64,000 nt of DNA from Aphodosoma sp045631465. Lineage in GTDB: Bacteria; Bacteroidota; Bacteroidia; Bacteroidales; Paludibacteraceae. Every line of letters begins with the position of its first letter. Position 1 is the first letter of the stretch. Both the position numbers and the translations under genes were made by a program. The notes beneath the pieces are model-generated. The model searched no databases. It saw only the letters and a list, made by a program, of their open reading frames with translations, and had not been told where the DNA came from. Below are positions 45,001 to 53,616 of the stretch, piece by piece. Where the stretch lies: the NCBI GenBank assembly GCA_045631465.1, contig JAZQUV010000033.1, positions 1 through 64,000 on the forward strand, in the 5' to 3' direction.

Positions 45001-45423
45001 ATAATATCCATGATTTGAATATGTATTCACCTCATGTTCGAATAGTTTTTGCGTTGTATTATAGGTCCATTTAGTTGGCCCTTGAGCATAAAAAAGGATA
45101 TAATCACCTTTATTAAACACGCCATCGCTCCCCTTCTCCATATGAATGCTCAGTTGAGGCAAATCGTCGATATATGGCTTTGAGAAATCTTCGGCTAATT
45201 GTGCTCCGCCATATCCAAAGACCGATACATTGGCAGGATTAGTTAAACCCATTGCAACCAATTGCTCGTACGTGATTTTGTGAACACCTGATTGAGTTAC
45301 CTCTATTTTATACCAATCGCCGCTACTTAGAACAGAATTGTCGGCATAACGCTCCGATTGTGCTTCTGCAGAGATAGAGAAACACAATGCTAGCAATAAT
45401 ATAACTAGTTGGTGCAATTTCAT
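42007..45423 (-). CDS. porU: Type IX secretion system sortase PorU
   Basis: 1138 residues with an N-terminal signal peptide (LVILLLALCFSISAEAQ). The central C25 gingipain-like peptidase domain has the catalytic His in YMGHSGYNNW and Cys in ITSSCSFSRFDD. The C-terminal ~95 residues form a T9SS sorting domain (MFVYPNPI, DTSGRTVY, GLYFIK, KIFVQ). PorU cleaves the sorting domain of other cargo at the cell surface and attaches them to A-LPS. Its start overlaps the stop of the FAH gene by one base (TAATG). Confidence 0.95.
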   Translation of the reverse strand: MKLHQLVILLLALCFSISAEAQSERYADNSVLSSGDWYKIEVTQSGVHKITYEQLVAMGLTNPANVSVFGYGGAQLAEDFSKPYIDDLPQLSIHMEKGSDGVFNKGDYILFYAQGPTKWTYNTTQKLFEHEVNTYSNHGYYFVTSDYPTPKYINIKNKLTASVTTPITSFDDYYLYEKDEFSLINVGRVYLGDQFTASNLSKTYTFNIPNLLQRTAVVHVEGAYVGLNDARLEVAADGVVLGLSNLVKRPDTDVNATNVTDTYEFIPKKSSDVAVRLRHSDQFTSFYLDFLVLNVKRKLAKIQGEFLPFRVVENLGNSDNYTYQLSDINSNIQIWDITDHINIEQLPTDISGTSLTFVDNATTLKEYVAVDVKNDNFLQPQVVGKIPNQDLHALGQVDMVIISPSDFVSAANRLAQTHLEYDGITTYIVEPDVIYNEFSSGTPDATAYRRFMKMFYDRAKTYGNAPKYLLLFGDGSFDNRQILKANTKDNIYRLLTYQAKESYNELYSYTTDDYFGFLDDTDGARILVNSLDIVVGRIPAYTIEQADGVVDKLIGYIKNEDYGYWKNRAIFLADDGNNNIHMEESDQVCSTFEKLNPNILTRKLYLDSYTQEVTAVGEFYPVLKKEFFDYINDGVLYINYMGHSGYNNWTNEQILTVADINAMYNKRLPLLITSSCSFSRFDDFKLSGAEAMMLNPKGGALALITTTRTVFAQYNLLLNIEIVKELLNRDATGRVNTIGEAYRLAKNKLAANSDSNRLRFVLIGDPAIRLNVPNTHTVVIDSINGNSMHAEVDTVGALDHVILSGTVRTNGSDVVDETFNGYVHITIFDKEETITTLCNDAKDGKDNVPFVYKYRTNPLYVGQTLVVNGAFKTEFIVPKDIRYNYGSSRIVMYAVDEEQGFEANGNSSKMIIGGESKDAILETDGPELKIYLNTPYFINGDKVNSNPLFVAELKDMSGINTIGLGIGHDIVIRLDDDKNQEYVLNNYYKADFGSYNSGIVTYQLTNLTPGKHKLFFRTWDLQNNSSTAELEFEVVESLPGEVNNMFVYPNPIVQHANIVVEHDRPMSPVDIHIYMYDTSGRTVYHKEMSLVTDASSKTNIELDLNTTISDGLYFIKTILFDENGKKSSKTTKIFVQKQ

Positions 45424-46037
45424 TATTTAACCATAAAATCAAACATCATTTTGTCTTCGATATACCCTGTCAATCGGTCGTTGATGACTACGGGAGAGAC
45501 TCCAGCTGGTGTGCCTGTGAAGATTAGGTCGCCTATTTTTAATGTGAAAAATTGACTGATATACGCGATTAATTCATCAACGGAGAAAAGCATGTCTTTA
45601 GTGTGTCCTTGTTGCTGAATTTCGCCATTTTTTTGTAGTGAAAAGTGTATGTTTTGTATATCAGATAGTTCGTCGAGCGAAATAAAGTCGCTCACAACAG
45701 CCGAATTATCAAAGGCTTTTGAGATTTCCCATGGAGCAGCGAGTTGTTTGCATTGATTTTGCAAGTCGCGCGCTGTGAAATCTACGCCGAGTGCAACTTC
45801 GGAATAGTAGCGATGTGCGAATCGTGGGGCTATGTTGCGTCCGAGACGATTGATGCGCACAACGAGTTCGACTTCATGCTCGATTTGATTTGAAAATCGT
45901 GGGATGAAAAATGGTCGATTCTCGCGCAATAGAGCCGAATCGGGTTTCATAAATATGGTTGGCTGTTGAGGTCGCTCGTCGCGATTCATCTCAAGATTGT
46001 GTTTGGGGTAGTTCCACCCTACGCAAATTATTTTCAT
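45423..46037 (-). CDS. Fumarylacetoacetate hydrolase family protein
   Basis: 204 residues, the short FAH form. Conserved pieces are present: ICVGWNYPKHNLEM at the start, EVELVVRINRLGRNI with acidic metal ligands, and LIFTGTPAGVSPV near the end. Members hydrolyse or decarboxylate acylpyruvates or oxaloacetate; the substrate here is unclear. The stop overlaps the porU start, so the two are co-transcribed, although a functional link is not obvious. Confidence 0.87.
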   Translation of the reverse strand: MKIICVGWNYPKHNLEMNRDERPQQPTIFMKPDSALLRENRPFFIPRFSNQIEHEVELVVRINRLGRNIAPRFAHRYYSEVALGVDFTARDLQNQCKQLAAPWEISKAFDNSAVVSDFISLDELSDIQNIHFSLQKNGEIQQQGHTKDMLFSVDELIAYISQFFTLKIGDLIFTGTPAGVSPVVINDRLTGYIEDKMMFDFMVK

Positions 46038-46058
46038 TGTTCGTTTTTTAAATTCAAA

Positions 46059-46163
46059 TACACACTGTGAGTGGGTATAGACAGATGACTGTTTTCTACG
46101 GCACAGGTTGCTTGCACCTTGCTTGAAGGTTAGGCTTGTGAATACACACTCTCGTTGTGTATT
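46059..46163. repeat. 105-bp element with inverted repeat ends, copy 2
   Basis: Ends are AATACACACTGTGAGTGGGT on the left and ACACTCTCGTTGTGTATT on the right, imperfect inverted repeats (about 17 of 21). The interior shares GACTGTTTTCT and GGTTGCTTG with the element at 30627-30722. It sits between the DEAD-box helicase gene and the FAH gene. Confidence 0.75.
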
Positions 46164-46175
46164 CTGATTGTGGTG

Positions 46176-47981
46176 TTATCTTCTGCGACGCCAAGGTTTG
46201 TCGGGATTTTCGACTGCATTGTTGCGACGATTGTCTTGTCGGTCGCCTCTGTCGCGACGATTTCGACGTTCATCACGGTCGTTGCGGTCATCGCGACGGT
46301 CACGGCTACGGCGTTCGCGCTCGCGCTCGCGATTGCGTTGTGATTTTTCGCTTTGAGCTTTTGGCGCTTTGCTCACCACTTCGCGTGGTTCGGCTATAGC
46401 CAATGGTTCGCCTGCATCTTCAAATGCTTGACGCACGCGATCGGCTTGGTCTGCATATACGTCGAAGAAGGTGAATTTATTGGTGATTTCTATATCGCCA
46501 ATTATGATTGATTTGTCTTGTGTGACGTCATTTATCACACCGAGCACCGAACGTGGTGTGGCGTTTTGTTTTGTGCCATAGAGCATTTTGAAGCGCACTT
46601 TTTGTCCGCGTTTTGATTTTCCATCGCCTTTATCTTTGCCTTTTTTGCCTTCTTTTACATCAACATTAATGTCTTCGGCATCTTTGTAATATTCGGCAAA
46701 ACGATTGAATTCGAGCGAAACAAAACGCGAAATTATCTCTTCTTTAGAGAGATAAGCCAACTTCGCAGCAATTTGAGGCATAAATACATCTATCTCTTCG
46801 TTATTCACCTCAACACGCTCCATTTTGTCGATAAGGTGGAAGAGTTGGCGTTTGCACACCTCCATACCTGTTGGCACAGGCATATGTTTGAATTCTTTCT
46901 TAATGATTCGCTCAATTTCGCGCAAACGACGACCTTCGCGAGTGTGCACAATTACGCACGAAACGCCCTTCTTGCCAGCACGGCCAGTACGACCCGAACG
47001 GTGGGTGTACACCTCTACATCGTCAGGGAGATTGTAGTTGATAACGTGAGTCAAGTCGCTGACATCCAATCCACGAGCTGCTACGTCGGTGGCCACCAAT
47101 ACTTGCAAATTTTTGATACGGAATTTGTTCATCACCGTGTCGCGTTGCGCTTGACTAAGGTCGCCGTGTAGAGCATCTGCGTTGTAGCCATCTTTCATCA
47201 ATTTTTCGGCTACATCCTTGGTTTCTTGACGTGTACGACAGAATACGATACCATATATGTCTGGATTCATATCCACGATGCGTTTCAACGCAAGATAGCG
47301 ATGATCGGCACGCACCATATAATATATGTGTTCGACATTGTCGGACCCCGCATTGCGTGTGCCTACAGCTATTTCGGCTGCATCGTGCATATATTGACGC
47401 GATATTTTAGCAATTTCGTTAGGCATTGTGGCTGAGAACAAGAGAGTTCGGCGTGTTTCAGGCACATCTTTCAATATGGTTTCAATGTCTTCTTGAAATC
47501 CCATATTGAGCATTTCGTCAGCCTCATCAAGAACTAGGAAACGAACTTCGGATAGGTCGACTTTGCCACGATTGATGAGGTCAATCAATCGGCCTGGTGT
47601 TGCCACAAGCACTTGTGGTTGAATGTCTAACTGCTTGTATTGCGACACTATGCTTTCGCCACCATATACTGGCACAACCTTAACGCCTCGCATTTTAGAT
47701 GCAAAATTCTTTATATCGTTGGCTATCTGAATACACAATTCGCGTGTAGGTGCTAACACGAGCGACTGAATTTTGCGTTGTTCTACATTCACCATATTTA
47801 ATATAGGCAAACCGAAGGCTGCAGTTTTGCCCGTGCCGGTTTGTGCCAACGCCACGAGGTCGTTCTCGTGAGTGAGCATATATGGTATAACTTGCTCTTG
47901 CACAGGCATTGGATTCACAAAACCCAATTCTGCAACAGCATCTAAAATCTCTTGGCGTAAGCCTAATTCTTGAAATGTCAT
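46176..47981 (-). CDS. DEAD-box RNA helicase, DeaD/CsdA-like
   Basis: 601 residues from the ATG at 47981, which overlaps the rfbD stop by one base. Motifs in order: AQTGTGKTAA, PTRELCIQ, TPGRLIDL, VLDEADEML, LFSATMP, ARGLDVSD, HRSGRTGRAG. About residues 460-525 form a DbpA-type RNA-binding domain. The tail is made of Arg/Asp/Glu repeats (RERERERRSRDRRDDRNDRD), a low-complexity disordered RNA-binding segment. Likely works in ribosome assembly or RNA decay, particularly in the cold. Confidence 0.94.
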   Translation of the reverse strand: MTFQELGLRQEILDAVAELGFVNPMPVQEQVIPYMLTHENDLVALAQTGTGKTAAFGLPILNMVNVEQRKIQSLVLAPTRELCIQIANDIKNFASKMRGVKVVPVYGGESIVSQYKQLDIQPQVLVATPGRLIDLINRGKVDLSEVRFLVLDEADEMLNMGFQEDIETILKDVPETRRTLLFSATMPNEIAKISRQYMHDAAEIAVGTRNAGSDNVEHIYYMVRADHRYLALKRIVDMNPDIYGIVFCRTRQETKDVAEKLMKDGYNADALHGDLSQAQRDTVMNKFRIKNLQVLVATDVAARGLDVSDLTHVINYNLPDDVEVYTHRSGRTGRAGKKGVSCVIVHTREGRRLREIERIIKKEFKHMPVPTGMEVCKRQLFHLIDKMERVEVNNEEIDVFMPQIAAKLAYLSKEEIISRFVSLEFNRFAEYYKDAEDINVDVKEGKKGKDKGDGKSKRGQKVRFKMLYGTKQNATPRSVLGVINDVTQDKSIIIGDIEITNKFTFFDVYADQADRVRQAFEDAGEPLAIAEPREVVSKAPKAQSEKSQRNRERERERRSRDRRDDRNDRDERRNRRDRGDRQDNRRNNAVENPDKPWRRRR

Positions 47982-48835
47982 TATCGTTCTAATATATTCA
48001 AACATTTTTGCAATGAGTCGACCCAATAAGGCACTTCGATGCTAAATGTTGTTTTGATTTTTGTTTTATTAAGTACACTATAGTGTGGACGTGGGGTGCG
48101 CACAGGATATGCCGAACTTTCTATCGGGTTGACCTTACATTCGATTTCTGCTAATTTATGAATCATTATTGTGAAATCATACCACGAGCAAACGCCTTCG
48201 TTAGAGAAATGATATACACCACTAACCCATTCTTTATCAGCAATTATAGTCAAAATAGTTTGCGCCAAATCTGCCGCATAGGTTGGTGTGCCTACTTGGT
48301 CGAATATAACGTTTAATTCATCGCGCTCGCGTCCCAAACGAAGCATTGTTTTTACGAAATTGTTGCCATATGACGAATACAACCACGATGTGCGAATAAT
48401 AATAGCATCATCACACTCGGCAACCAAAGCCTCTTCGCCTGCCAATTTTGTGCGACCATACACGTTTGTAGGGCACACTGACATATCCTCTGTATATGGT
48501 TTGTGACCACAACCATCAAATACATAGTCGGTTGACACATGCACTATTTTTGCACCATATTTCTTTGCTACAATGCCCAAATTGCGCACGGCATCTACGT
48601 TCACTTTAGTGGCATTTGCTTCGTCATCTTCTGCCTTATCAACAGCCGTATAAGCAGCACAATTGACTATATGCGACACCCCTTCGGCTCCCATAAATGC
48701 GTCTAGCTGAGCTAAATCAGTGATATCCAATGTATCTACATCGGTGTAGACTGCTTCAATCTCAGGGCGTTGACCTAATACTATGCGCATCTCGTTGCCG
48801 AGTTGACCATTAGCGCCAGTTATCAATAGTTTCAT
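47981..48835 (-). CDS. rfbD: dTDP-4-dehydrorhamnose reductase
   Basis: 284 residues from the ATG at 48835 (an in-frame TTG lies two codons upstream). Reduces dTDP-4-keto-rhamnose to dTDP-L-rhamnose for cell-surface polysaccharide. The Rossmann motif GANGQLG, the catalytic STDYVFDG and Tyr-Lys in VYGRTKLAGE, and the C-terminal RPHYSVLNK are intact. Other rhamnose genes (rfbA, rfbB, rfbC) are not nearby. The 5' end overlaps the lytic transglycosylase gene by 26 nt. Confidence 0.94.
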   Translation of the reverse strand: MKLLITGANGQLGNEMRIVLGQRPEIEAVYTDVDTLDITDLAQLDAFMGAEGVSHIVNCAAYTAVDKAEDDEANATKVNVDAVRNLGIVAKKYGAKIVHVSTDYVFDGCGHKPYTEDMSVCPTNVYGRTKLAGEEALVAECDDAIIIRTSWLYSSYGNNFVKTMLRLGRERDELNVIFDQVGTPTYAADLAQTILTIIADKEWVSGVYHFSNEGVCSWYDFTIMIHKLAEIECKVNPIESSAYPVRTPRPHYSVLNKTKIKTTFSIEVPYWVDSLQKCLNILER

Positions 48836-49532
48836 AATCAAACTTCCGATAATTTATTTTTTCTGTATATTCTCTGTATTTTGTGAATACATTAATCACA
48901 TATTTGACAGTATATCGTCCTCGGAAGAATCCGTGACGACATACCTCATCATTGTAGTATTTCGACTCTTGCAATGCCAACAACCACTTCTCCACACTAC
49001 CGCCCCACGTATGTGGATCGTCGCCATATTTTTGTGCTAATGCCATAGCATCGCGCACATGACCTGGACCAGCATTATATCCGGCTAAAATGAATTTTAT
49101 GCGTTCGTCTCTGTCTTTTATTTCATTAAATCTACGTTCTAGAAAGAGCAAATACTCTACCCCTGCACCGATACTTTTTTGAGGGACCAACACATCATCA
49201 CCCACCAACCCAAATCTCTCTGCCGTGCGAGGCATGAATTGCATCAACCCTCTTGCTCCTTGCGAAGATACTGCACCATTATTAAAACGCGACTCATTCC
49301 ACACAATTGCAGCCAACATACGCCAATCCCAACCTAATTGTTGAACCTCACGGCGAAATATATCATCATACTCAGAAATAGAACAATCCAACTCTTGCAT
49401 TGTTAATTGAACTATATACAAAACACTATGCGAATCTTGTATTGCAAATCGTATAGGAGCAACTAGCAACAACAATGCAATCAGACAACTTCTTAGTATG
49501 ACTATATATTTATTTTTCAAGATTTTTTTCAA
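48810..49532 (-). CDS. Membrane-anchored lytic transglycosylase (MltF/Slt-like)
   Basis: 240 residues if translation begins at the TTG at 49532. No ATG occurs before residue ~43, but the hydrophobic N-terminal anchor (IVILRSCLIALLLLVAPI) requires an upstream start, so a TTG at 49532 or 49520 is likely. The transglycosylase domain has the catalytic Glu in WNESRFNNGAVSS, then ARGLMQFMPRTAERFGL and AGYNAGPGHV. It cleaves peptidoglycan glycan strands. The N-terminal substrate-binding domain of full MltF is absent. Overlaps udk and rfbD. Confidence 0.85.
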   Translation of the reverse strand: MKKILKNKYIVILRSCLIALLLLVAPIRFAIQDSHSVLYIVQLTMQELDCSISEYDDIFRREVQQLGWDWRMLAAIVWNESRFNNGAVSSQGARGLMQFMPRTAERFGLVGDDVLVPQKSIGAGVEYLLFLERRFNEIKDRDERIKFILAGYNAGPGHVRDAMALAQKYGDDPHTWGGSVEKWLLALQESKYYNDEVCRHGFFRGRYTVKYVINVFTKYREYTEKINYRKFDYETIDNWR

Positions 49533-50121
49533 TATACATTCTTAATATATCTATTGCCACTCGATTATTTCCGCCTTCGGGAATAATAATGTCGGCATAG
49601 CGTTTAGTTGGTTCAATAAATTGCTGATGCATTGGTTTCAATATTCGCGTATAACGTTCCATCACAGCCTCAGCCGTACGTCCACGCTCTACTATGTCGC
49701 GCGAAATCACACGTATCAATCGTTCGTCCGAGTCGGCATCAACGAATATTTTCAAATCCATCTGCTCTCGCAACTCCTCATCACACAATGCCAATATCCC
49801 CTCAACTATCACCACCTTACGTGGCTCTATATGAATTGTTTCTGGCTGACGAGTGCATGTTATATACGAATATGTTGGTTGCTCAATAGCTTTACCCTCT
49901 TTGAGCATCGCCAAATGTTGTGACAACAATGACCACTCAAACGCATCGGGATGGTCGAAATTAATAAACTGACGCTCCTCCACTGGCACGTGACTACTAT
50001 CTTTATAATAAGAGTCTTGTGGCAATACCACCACCTCGCCCGCAGGCAAACTCTCTACTATCTTGCGCACCACGGTCGTCTTTCCCGACCCAGTGCCACC
50101 AGCAATACCAATTACAAGCAT
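49510..50121 (-). CDS. udk: Uridine kinase
   Basis: 203 residues. Phosphorylates uridine and cytidine. P-loop GGTGSGKTT is at the N-terminus; PQDSYYKDSS, FDHPDAFEW and the RDIVERGRTAEAVM segment match the Udk family. The 3' end overlaps the lytic transglycosylase gene by 23 nt. Confidence 0.95.
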   Translation of the reverse strand: MLVIGIAGGTGSGKTTVVRKIVESLPAGEVVVLPQDSYYKDSSHVPVEERQFINFDHPDAFEWSLLSQHLAMLKEGKAIEQPTYSYITCTRQPETIHIEPRKVVIVEGILALCDEELREQMDLKIFVDADSDERLIRVISRDIVERGRTAEAVMERYTRILKPMHQQFIEPTKRYADIIIPEGGNNRVAIDILRMYIEKNLEK

Positions 50122-50138
50122 ATTTCTTTTATTTTTTT

Positions 50139-50237
50139 AGACATGAAGACACGAAAACATGTCGATTTATTTATAGATTAGAATTTCACGACAAATAATC
50201 TCTATACATTATTTCATATTTTCTTGTCTTCCTGTCT
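50139..50237. repeat. Dyad of GAAGACA-type repeats between udk and tyrS
   Basis: AGACATGAAGACACGAAAAC and onward (50139-50161) is complementary to 50215-50237 at 20 of 23 positions. Each arm is a short tandem repeat and the loop is 53 nt. No ORF. Same architecture as the V-ATPase spacers, with another unit. Confidence 0.8.
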
Positions 50238-50242
50238 TTTAT

Positions 50243-51535
50243 TTATTTCACGCGAATCAAGAAATAATTTTTCTTACCTTTTTGAACCAACAAATATCTG
50301 TCATTCAACAACGCATCTACACCAATCACTTGGTCTGGCGCTGTCAATTTCTCTTTGTTCACGCTCACACCACCTGCTTGGATTGTTTTACGCGCCTCGC
50401 CTTTTGATGGGAACACCTGTGTCAATTCTGCCAACAATGTCAATGGTTGCACACCTGCTTCTATCACCGAGCGTTCTACCTCAAATTGTGGAACTCCTTC
50501 AAACACAGCCAACAATGTATCTTCATCCAATTTACGCAAAGCATCTGCAGTGGCATTACCAAACAAGATATTCGATGCCTCTACTGCTGCGTTATAATCC
50601 TCTTCCGAGTGCACCATGATTGTCACATCCTTAGCCAAACGTTTTTGCAACTCACGTTTATGTGGTGCCTCACGGTGTTCTGCAATCAATGCTTCGCACT
50701 CTTCTTTTGTGATATTTGTGAATATTTTGATATATTTTTCAGCGTCATTATCTGCCACATTCAACCAGAATTGGTAGAATTTATATGACGATGTATAGCG
50801 TTTATCCAACCAGATATTACCACTCTCAGTTTTACCGAATTTACCGCCATCTGCCTTAGTAATCAACGGACAAGTGAGTGCAAACGCATCACCTCCGCCC
50901 ATACGGCGAATCAATTCAGTACCTGTAGTAATGTTACCCCATTGGTCCGAACCACCCATTTGCAACTTACAATTCTTATTTTTGTTCAAATAAACGTAGT
51001 CATAACCTTGCAACAATTGGTAAGTAAACTCTGTGAACGACATACCTGCGTTGAATTCACCATTCAAACGTTTTTTCACCGAGTCTTTCGCCATCATATA
51101 GTTCACAGTAATCAATTTACCCACGTTACGCGCAAAATCCAAGAACGTAAAATCTTTCATCCAATCGTAGTTGTTCACCAATTCAGCAGCATTAGGTGCA
51201 TCAGAATGGAAATCCAAGAATTTCTCCAACTGTGCTTTAATCGCCTCTTGATTATGACGCAATGTAGCCTCATCTAACAAGTTACGCTCTGCCGATTTGC
51301 CCGATGGGTCGCCAATCATACCCGTAGCACCTCCCACGAGTGCAATTGGTTTGTGACCACAACGTTGAAAATGGCGCAACATCATCACACCACACAAGTG
51401 TCCAATATGCAACGAGTCTGCCGTAGGGTCGATACCCAAATAAGCAGTTGTCATCTCTTTATTCAATTGTTCTTCAGTGCCAGGCATCATATCCTGCACC
51501 ATACCTCTCCAAGTAAGTTCTTCTACAAAATTCAT
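50243..51535 (-). CDS. tyrS: Tyrosyl-tRNA synthetase
   Basis: 430 residues. Class I signature HIGH appears as SLHIGHLCG and KMSKS as KFGKTESGN. Conserved tyrosine-site residues lie in DFTFLDFARNVGKL and LLQGYDYVYL. A C-terminal S4-like tRNA-binding domain (GVSVNKEKLTAPDQVI) completes the TyrRS layout. Transcribed separately, behind its own promoter. Confidence 0.97.
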   Translation of the reverse strand: MNFVEELTWRGMVQDMMPGTEEQLNKEMTTAYLGIDPTADSLHIGHLCGVMMLRHFQRCGHKPIALVGGATGMIGDPSGKSAERNLLDEATLRHNQEAIKAQLEKFLDFHSDAPNAAELVNNYDWMKDFTFLDFARNVGKLITVNYMMAKDSVKKRLNGEFNAGMSFTEFTYQLLQGYDYVYLNKNKNCKLQMGGSDQWGNITTGTELIRRMGGGDAFALTCPLITKADGGKFGKTESGNIWLDKRYTSSYKFYQFWLNVADNDAEKYIKIFTNITKEECEALIAEHREAPHKRELQKRLAKDVTIMVHSEEDYNAAVEASNILFGNATADALRKLDEDTLLAVFEGVPQFEVERSVIEAGVQPLTLLAELTQVFPSKGEARKTIQAGGVSVNKEKLTAPDQVIGVDALLNDRYLLVQKGKKNYFLIRVK

Positions 51536-51648
51536 AATATTTTTCGTTTAGACATTATTATTTTCGCTTTACTCAAGATTTTTGCTCCGTTCAGCATAAC
51601 TCAAGCAAGCTTGGTTCTGCACTCACTAAACGCAAAAATTCCAATTTG

Positions 51649-51680
51649 CAAAGTTACAAAAAAATACTCACAACCGCAAA
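51649..51680 (-). promoter_or_regulatory. tyrS promoter
   Basis: Minus strand TAACTTTG (51656-51649), TTTG 20 nt upstream (51680-51677). The leader before the tyrS ATG is about 110 nt and has no clear T-box, as expected outside Gram-positives. Confidence 0.6.
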
Positions 51681-51769
51681 TTTTACACACAAAAAACCAC
51701 ACAAAATTATAATTTTCTCAAAAAAAATCGCACCCTAAAACTTTAAGGTACGACTATCAAAATCTATTT

Positions 51770-52390
51770 TCAATCTTCACAATCTATCTCTCCAATTATA
51801 AACAACTCTCGAATTTTGTTTTCTAATCGTTTAAAATATTTTTCATCAAAAACAAGATAAGAATTTCTCACAGACTTGCTATTAGATTTTTTCACAGTTA
51901 TCGATTGTCTCTCAGGAACATGCCATCCAAAAGACAAAGTTGGTTTATTTTCTCGAAACATCTCTTCCGTATAAATACTTCGTCTATACTCCATCGCATT
52001 TCTAACACTATCTTGAGTAAGACTATCATAAGGTACACTCGAACGATACTCAACATTGCCAAAAGTATATAAAAGAGAATTATACGACACTGAAGCACTG
52101 TCATAACTATGTATATAAGACCAATAATCTGTTTCTGGAGGAAAATGAATACTTCTTGTATGCGTAGAGCAATAACCAGAATAAACAGTATGCCAATAAA
52201 TAGTATCATTTGTATTCAACTCATACTTAAACACTTCACCATCCTTAAACAATTCTAATGTCACACTCTCATCTAATGTATTGCAAAAATACAAATGCTC
52301 AGTAGTATCAACCTCTCTATGTCCTATTCCCCCTTCACATCCAACAAACAATATTAAACACGAAGCCAACAAATAATAAATTCGTTTCAT
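51770..52390 (-). CDS. Hypothetical lipoprotein
   Basis: 206 residues. The N-terminus is a lipoprotein signal with lipobox LFVGC at about residues 14-18. The rest is tyrosine-, serine- and aspartate-rich with no recognised domain; LYFCNTLDESVTLELF near the start looks like a small beta domain. It is probably exported and attached to a membrane. No function can be assigned. Single gene with its own promoter. Confidence 0.75.
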   Translation of the reverse strand: MKRIYYLLASCLILFVGCEGGIGHREVDTTEHLYFCNTLDESVTLELFKDGEVFKYELNTNDTIYWHTVYSGYCSTHTRSIHFPPETDYWSYIHSYDSASVSYNSLLYTFGNVEYRSSVPYDSLTQDSVRNAMEYRRSIYTEEMFRENKPTLSFGWHVPERQSITVKKSNSKSVRNSYLVFDEKYFKRLENKIRELFIIGEIDCED

Positions 52391-52460
52391 AACAACCTCC
52401 TTATTTTATTAATACAAACAAAACAAAAACTACAAAACAATCACCCATCAAATCACGACG

Positions 52461-52491
52461 CAAATATAACACTTTTTTTTTTACGAGCAAA
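52461..52491 (-). promoter_or_regulatory. Promoter of the hypothetical lipoprotein gene
   Basis: Minus strand TATATTTG (52468-52461) with TTTG 19 nt upstream (52491-52488). Confidence 0.6.
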
Positions 52492-52548
52492 CATTTTTCA
52501 ATGTTTTTTTCTTTAATATACAGATTCCGAAAAAATCACACTCTAAAC

Positions 52549-53475
52549 CTAAGGTATTGCCAACAAATACCTCCTTCTAAGATACTCAACCCAATCTGCA
52601 CAAGCCTCAATATCAATATATTTTTCCAACAAATCAAACAACTCTTCATATGTCAACGCCACAAAAGACCGTTGCCCTACTTCCGAAAGCAATTCTTTGT
52701 ATTTTGGCATAGCATCTTCGCTGAAATGAACATTCGCTTGTGGATAAAGTGTTACACTCGTAAATTTCTTTATATCACCATTCAACACCATTGATGCTCC
52801 CAAAATATGATTACGCCATATCTGTCTAAACTTATTCGAAATCAACACATCATGTGTCGTATCATCACGATAATAACCACTTTCAACCGTCGCTTTCAAA
52901 TAATTCGAAAACAGACAAGTTTCGCCTGTCGTTTCATTTTTCACACGCTTATATTCTCTTGTATTTTTCTTCAACAAATACTCCTTTTCCGTATATTTCA
53001 CCTCTATCCCAATTCCTCCTGGTCTATTTTTCGTATCTATGTAAGAAATATAAACATCAAAAGCTGTATAATCATCCAAATATTCCACACGTGGTTCTGG
53101 ATGATGTTCTATACGAATATCACAAACCTTTACTATCTCATCACATCCCAAAATAGCATTAAACAATCCCACACAACCCTCTTTGTCTTTTCTCAACGGA
53201 AAGAAAATATTATAGGGTATATGCTCGCTTCTCAACAAATTTGGCAACATTTGCCCACTTGGTTTCGACGATGTTGGCAACACAGGCTTTTTCAACTCTT
53301 CTAAAATCTCCCCCCTAAATTTTTCATAAAAAATCAATCCTTTTTTAGCATCACTATATTTCAACACATTCGGATAATTGTGACAACCAACACCTAATTC
53401 ATTCTCTCTAAATTTAATTTGATGTTCTCGCGCTTTTCGTTTAAATTCGGCATAACTCATTTGCTTTTTCATCAT
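52549..53475 (-). CDS. PD-(D/E)XK nuclease, PGN_0703-type putative restriction endonuclease
   Basis: 308 residues. The core AFDVYISYIDTKNRPGGIG followed by IEVKYTE has the Asp and Glu-x-Lys of a PD-(D/E)XK active site at about residues 145-170. It resembles the family named after Porphyromonas gingivalis PGN_0703, annotated as putative restriction endonuclease. No methyltransferase, ATPase or specificity subunit is adjacent, so it would be a solitary nuclease. A -7 element (TATATTTG) lies at 53512-53519. The family call is moderate; the nuclease fold is better supported. Confidence 0.7.
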   Translation of the reverse strand: MMKKQMSYAEFKRKAREHQIKFRENELGVGCHNYPNVLKYSDAKKGLIFYEKFRGEILEELKKPVLPTSSKPSGQMLPNLLRSEHIPYNIFFPLRKDKEGCVGLFNAILGCDEIVKVCDIRIEHHPEPRVEYLDDYTAFDVYISYIDTKNRPGGIGIEVKYTEKEYLLKKNTREYKRVKNETTGETCLFSNYLKATVESGYYRDDTTHDVLISNKFRQIWRNHILGASMVLNGDIKKFTSVTLYPQANVHFSEDAMPKYKELLSEVGQRSFVALTYEELFDLLEKYIDIEACADWVEYLRRRYLLAIP

Positions 53476-53561
53476 CTTTATACTCCTTTATTTTTCCAAT
53501 TATTCAACATGCAAATATACAAAAAATTTCTTAACATAAACATCCCCACTCTCCAAAAGTA

Positions 53562-53583
53562 GAGACGCAAAATTTTGCGTCTC
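53562..53583. repeat. Perfect 22-bp palindrome
   Basis: GAGACGCAAAA followed by its exact complement TTTTGCGTCTC. Related in layout to the hairpin at 62003-62035 (GTAGAGATGCGATTT). Confidence 0.85.
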
Positions 53584-53616
53584 CAACAACAAAAATCCAC
53601 CATCAAAAAAACACCC

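Noticed and set aside
46155..46399. Arginine-rich plus-strand frames
   Set aside because: Shadows of the Arg/Asp repeat tail of the DEAD-box helicase.
50224..50619. 131-codon plus-strand frame
   Set aside because: Antisense to the tyrS 3' end, with no supporting motif.
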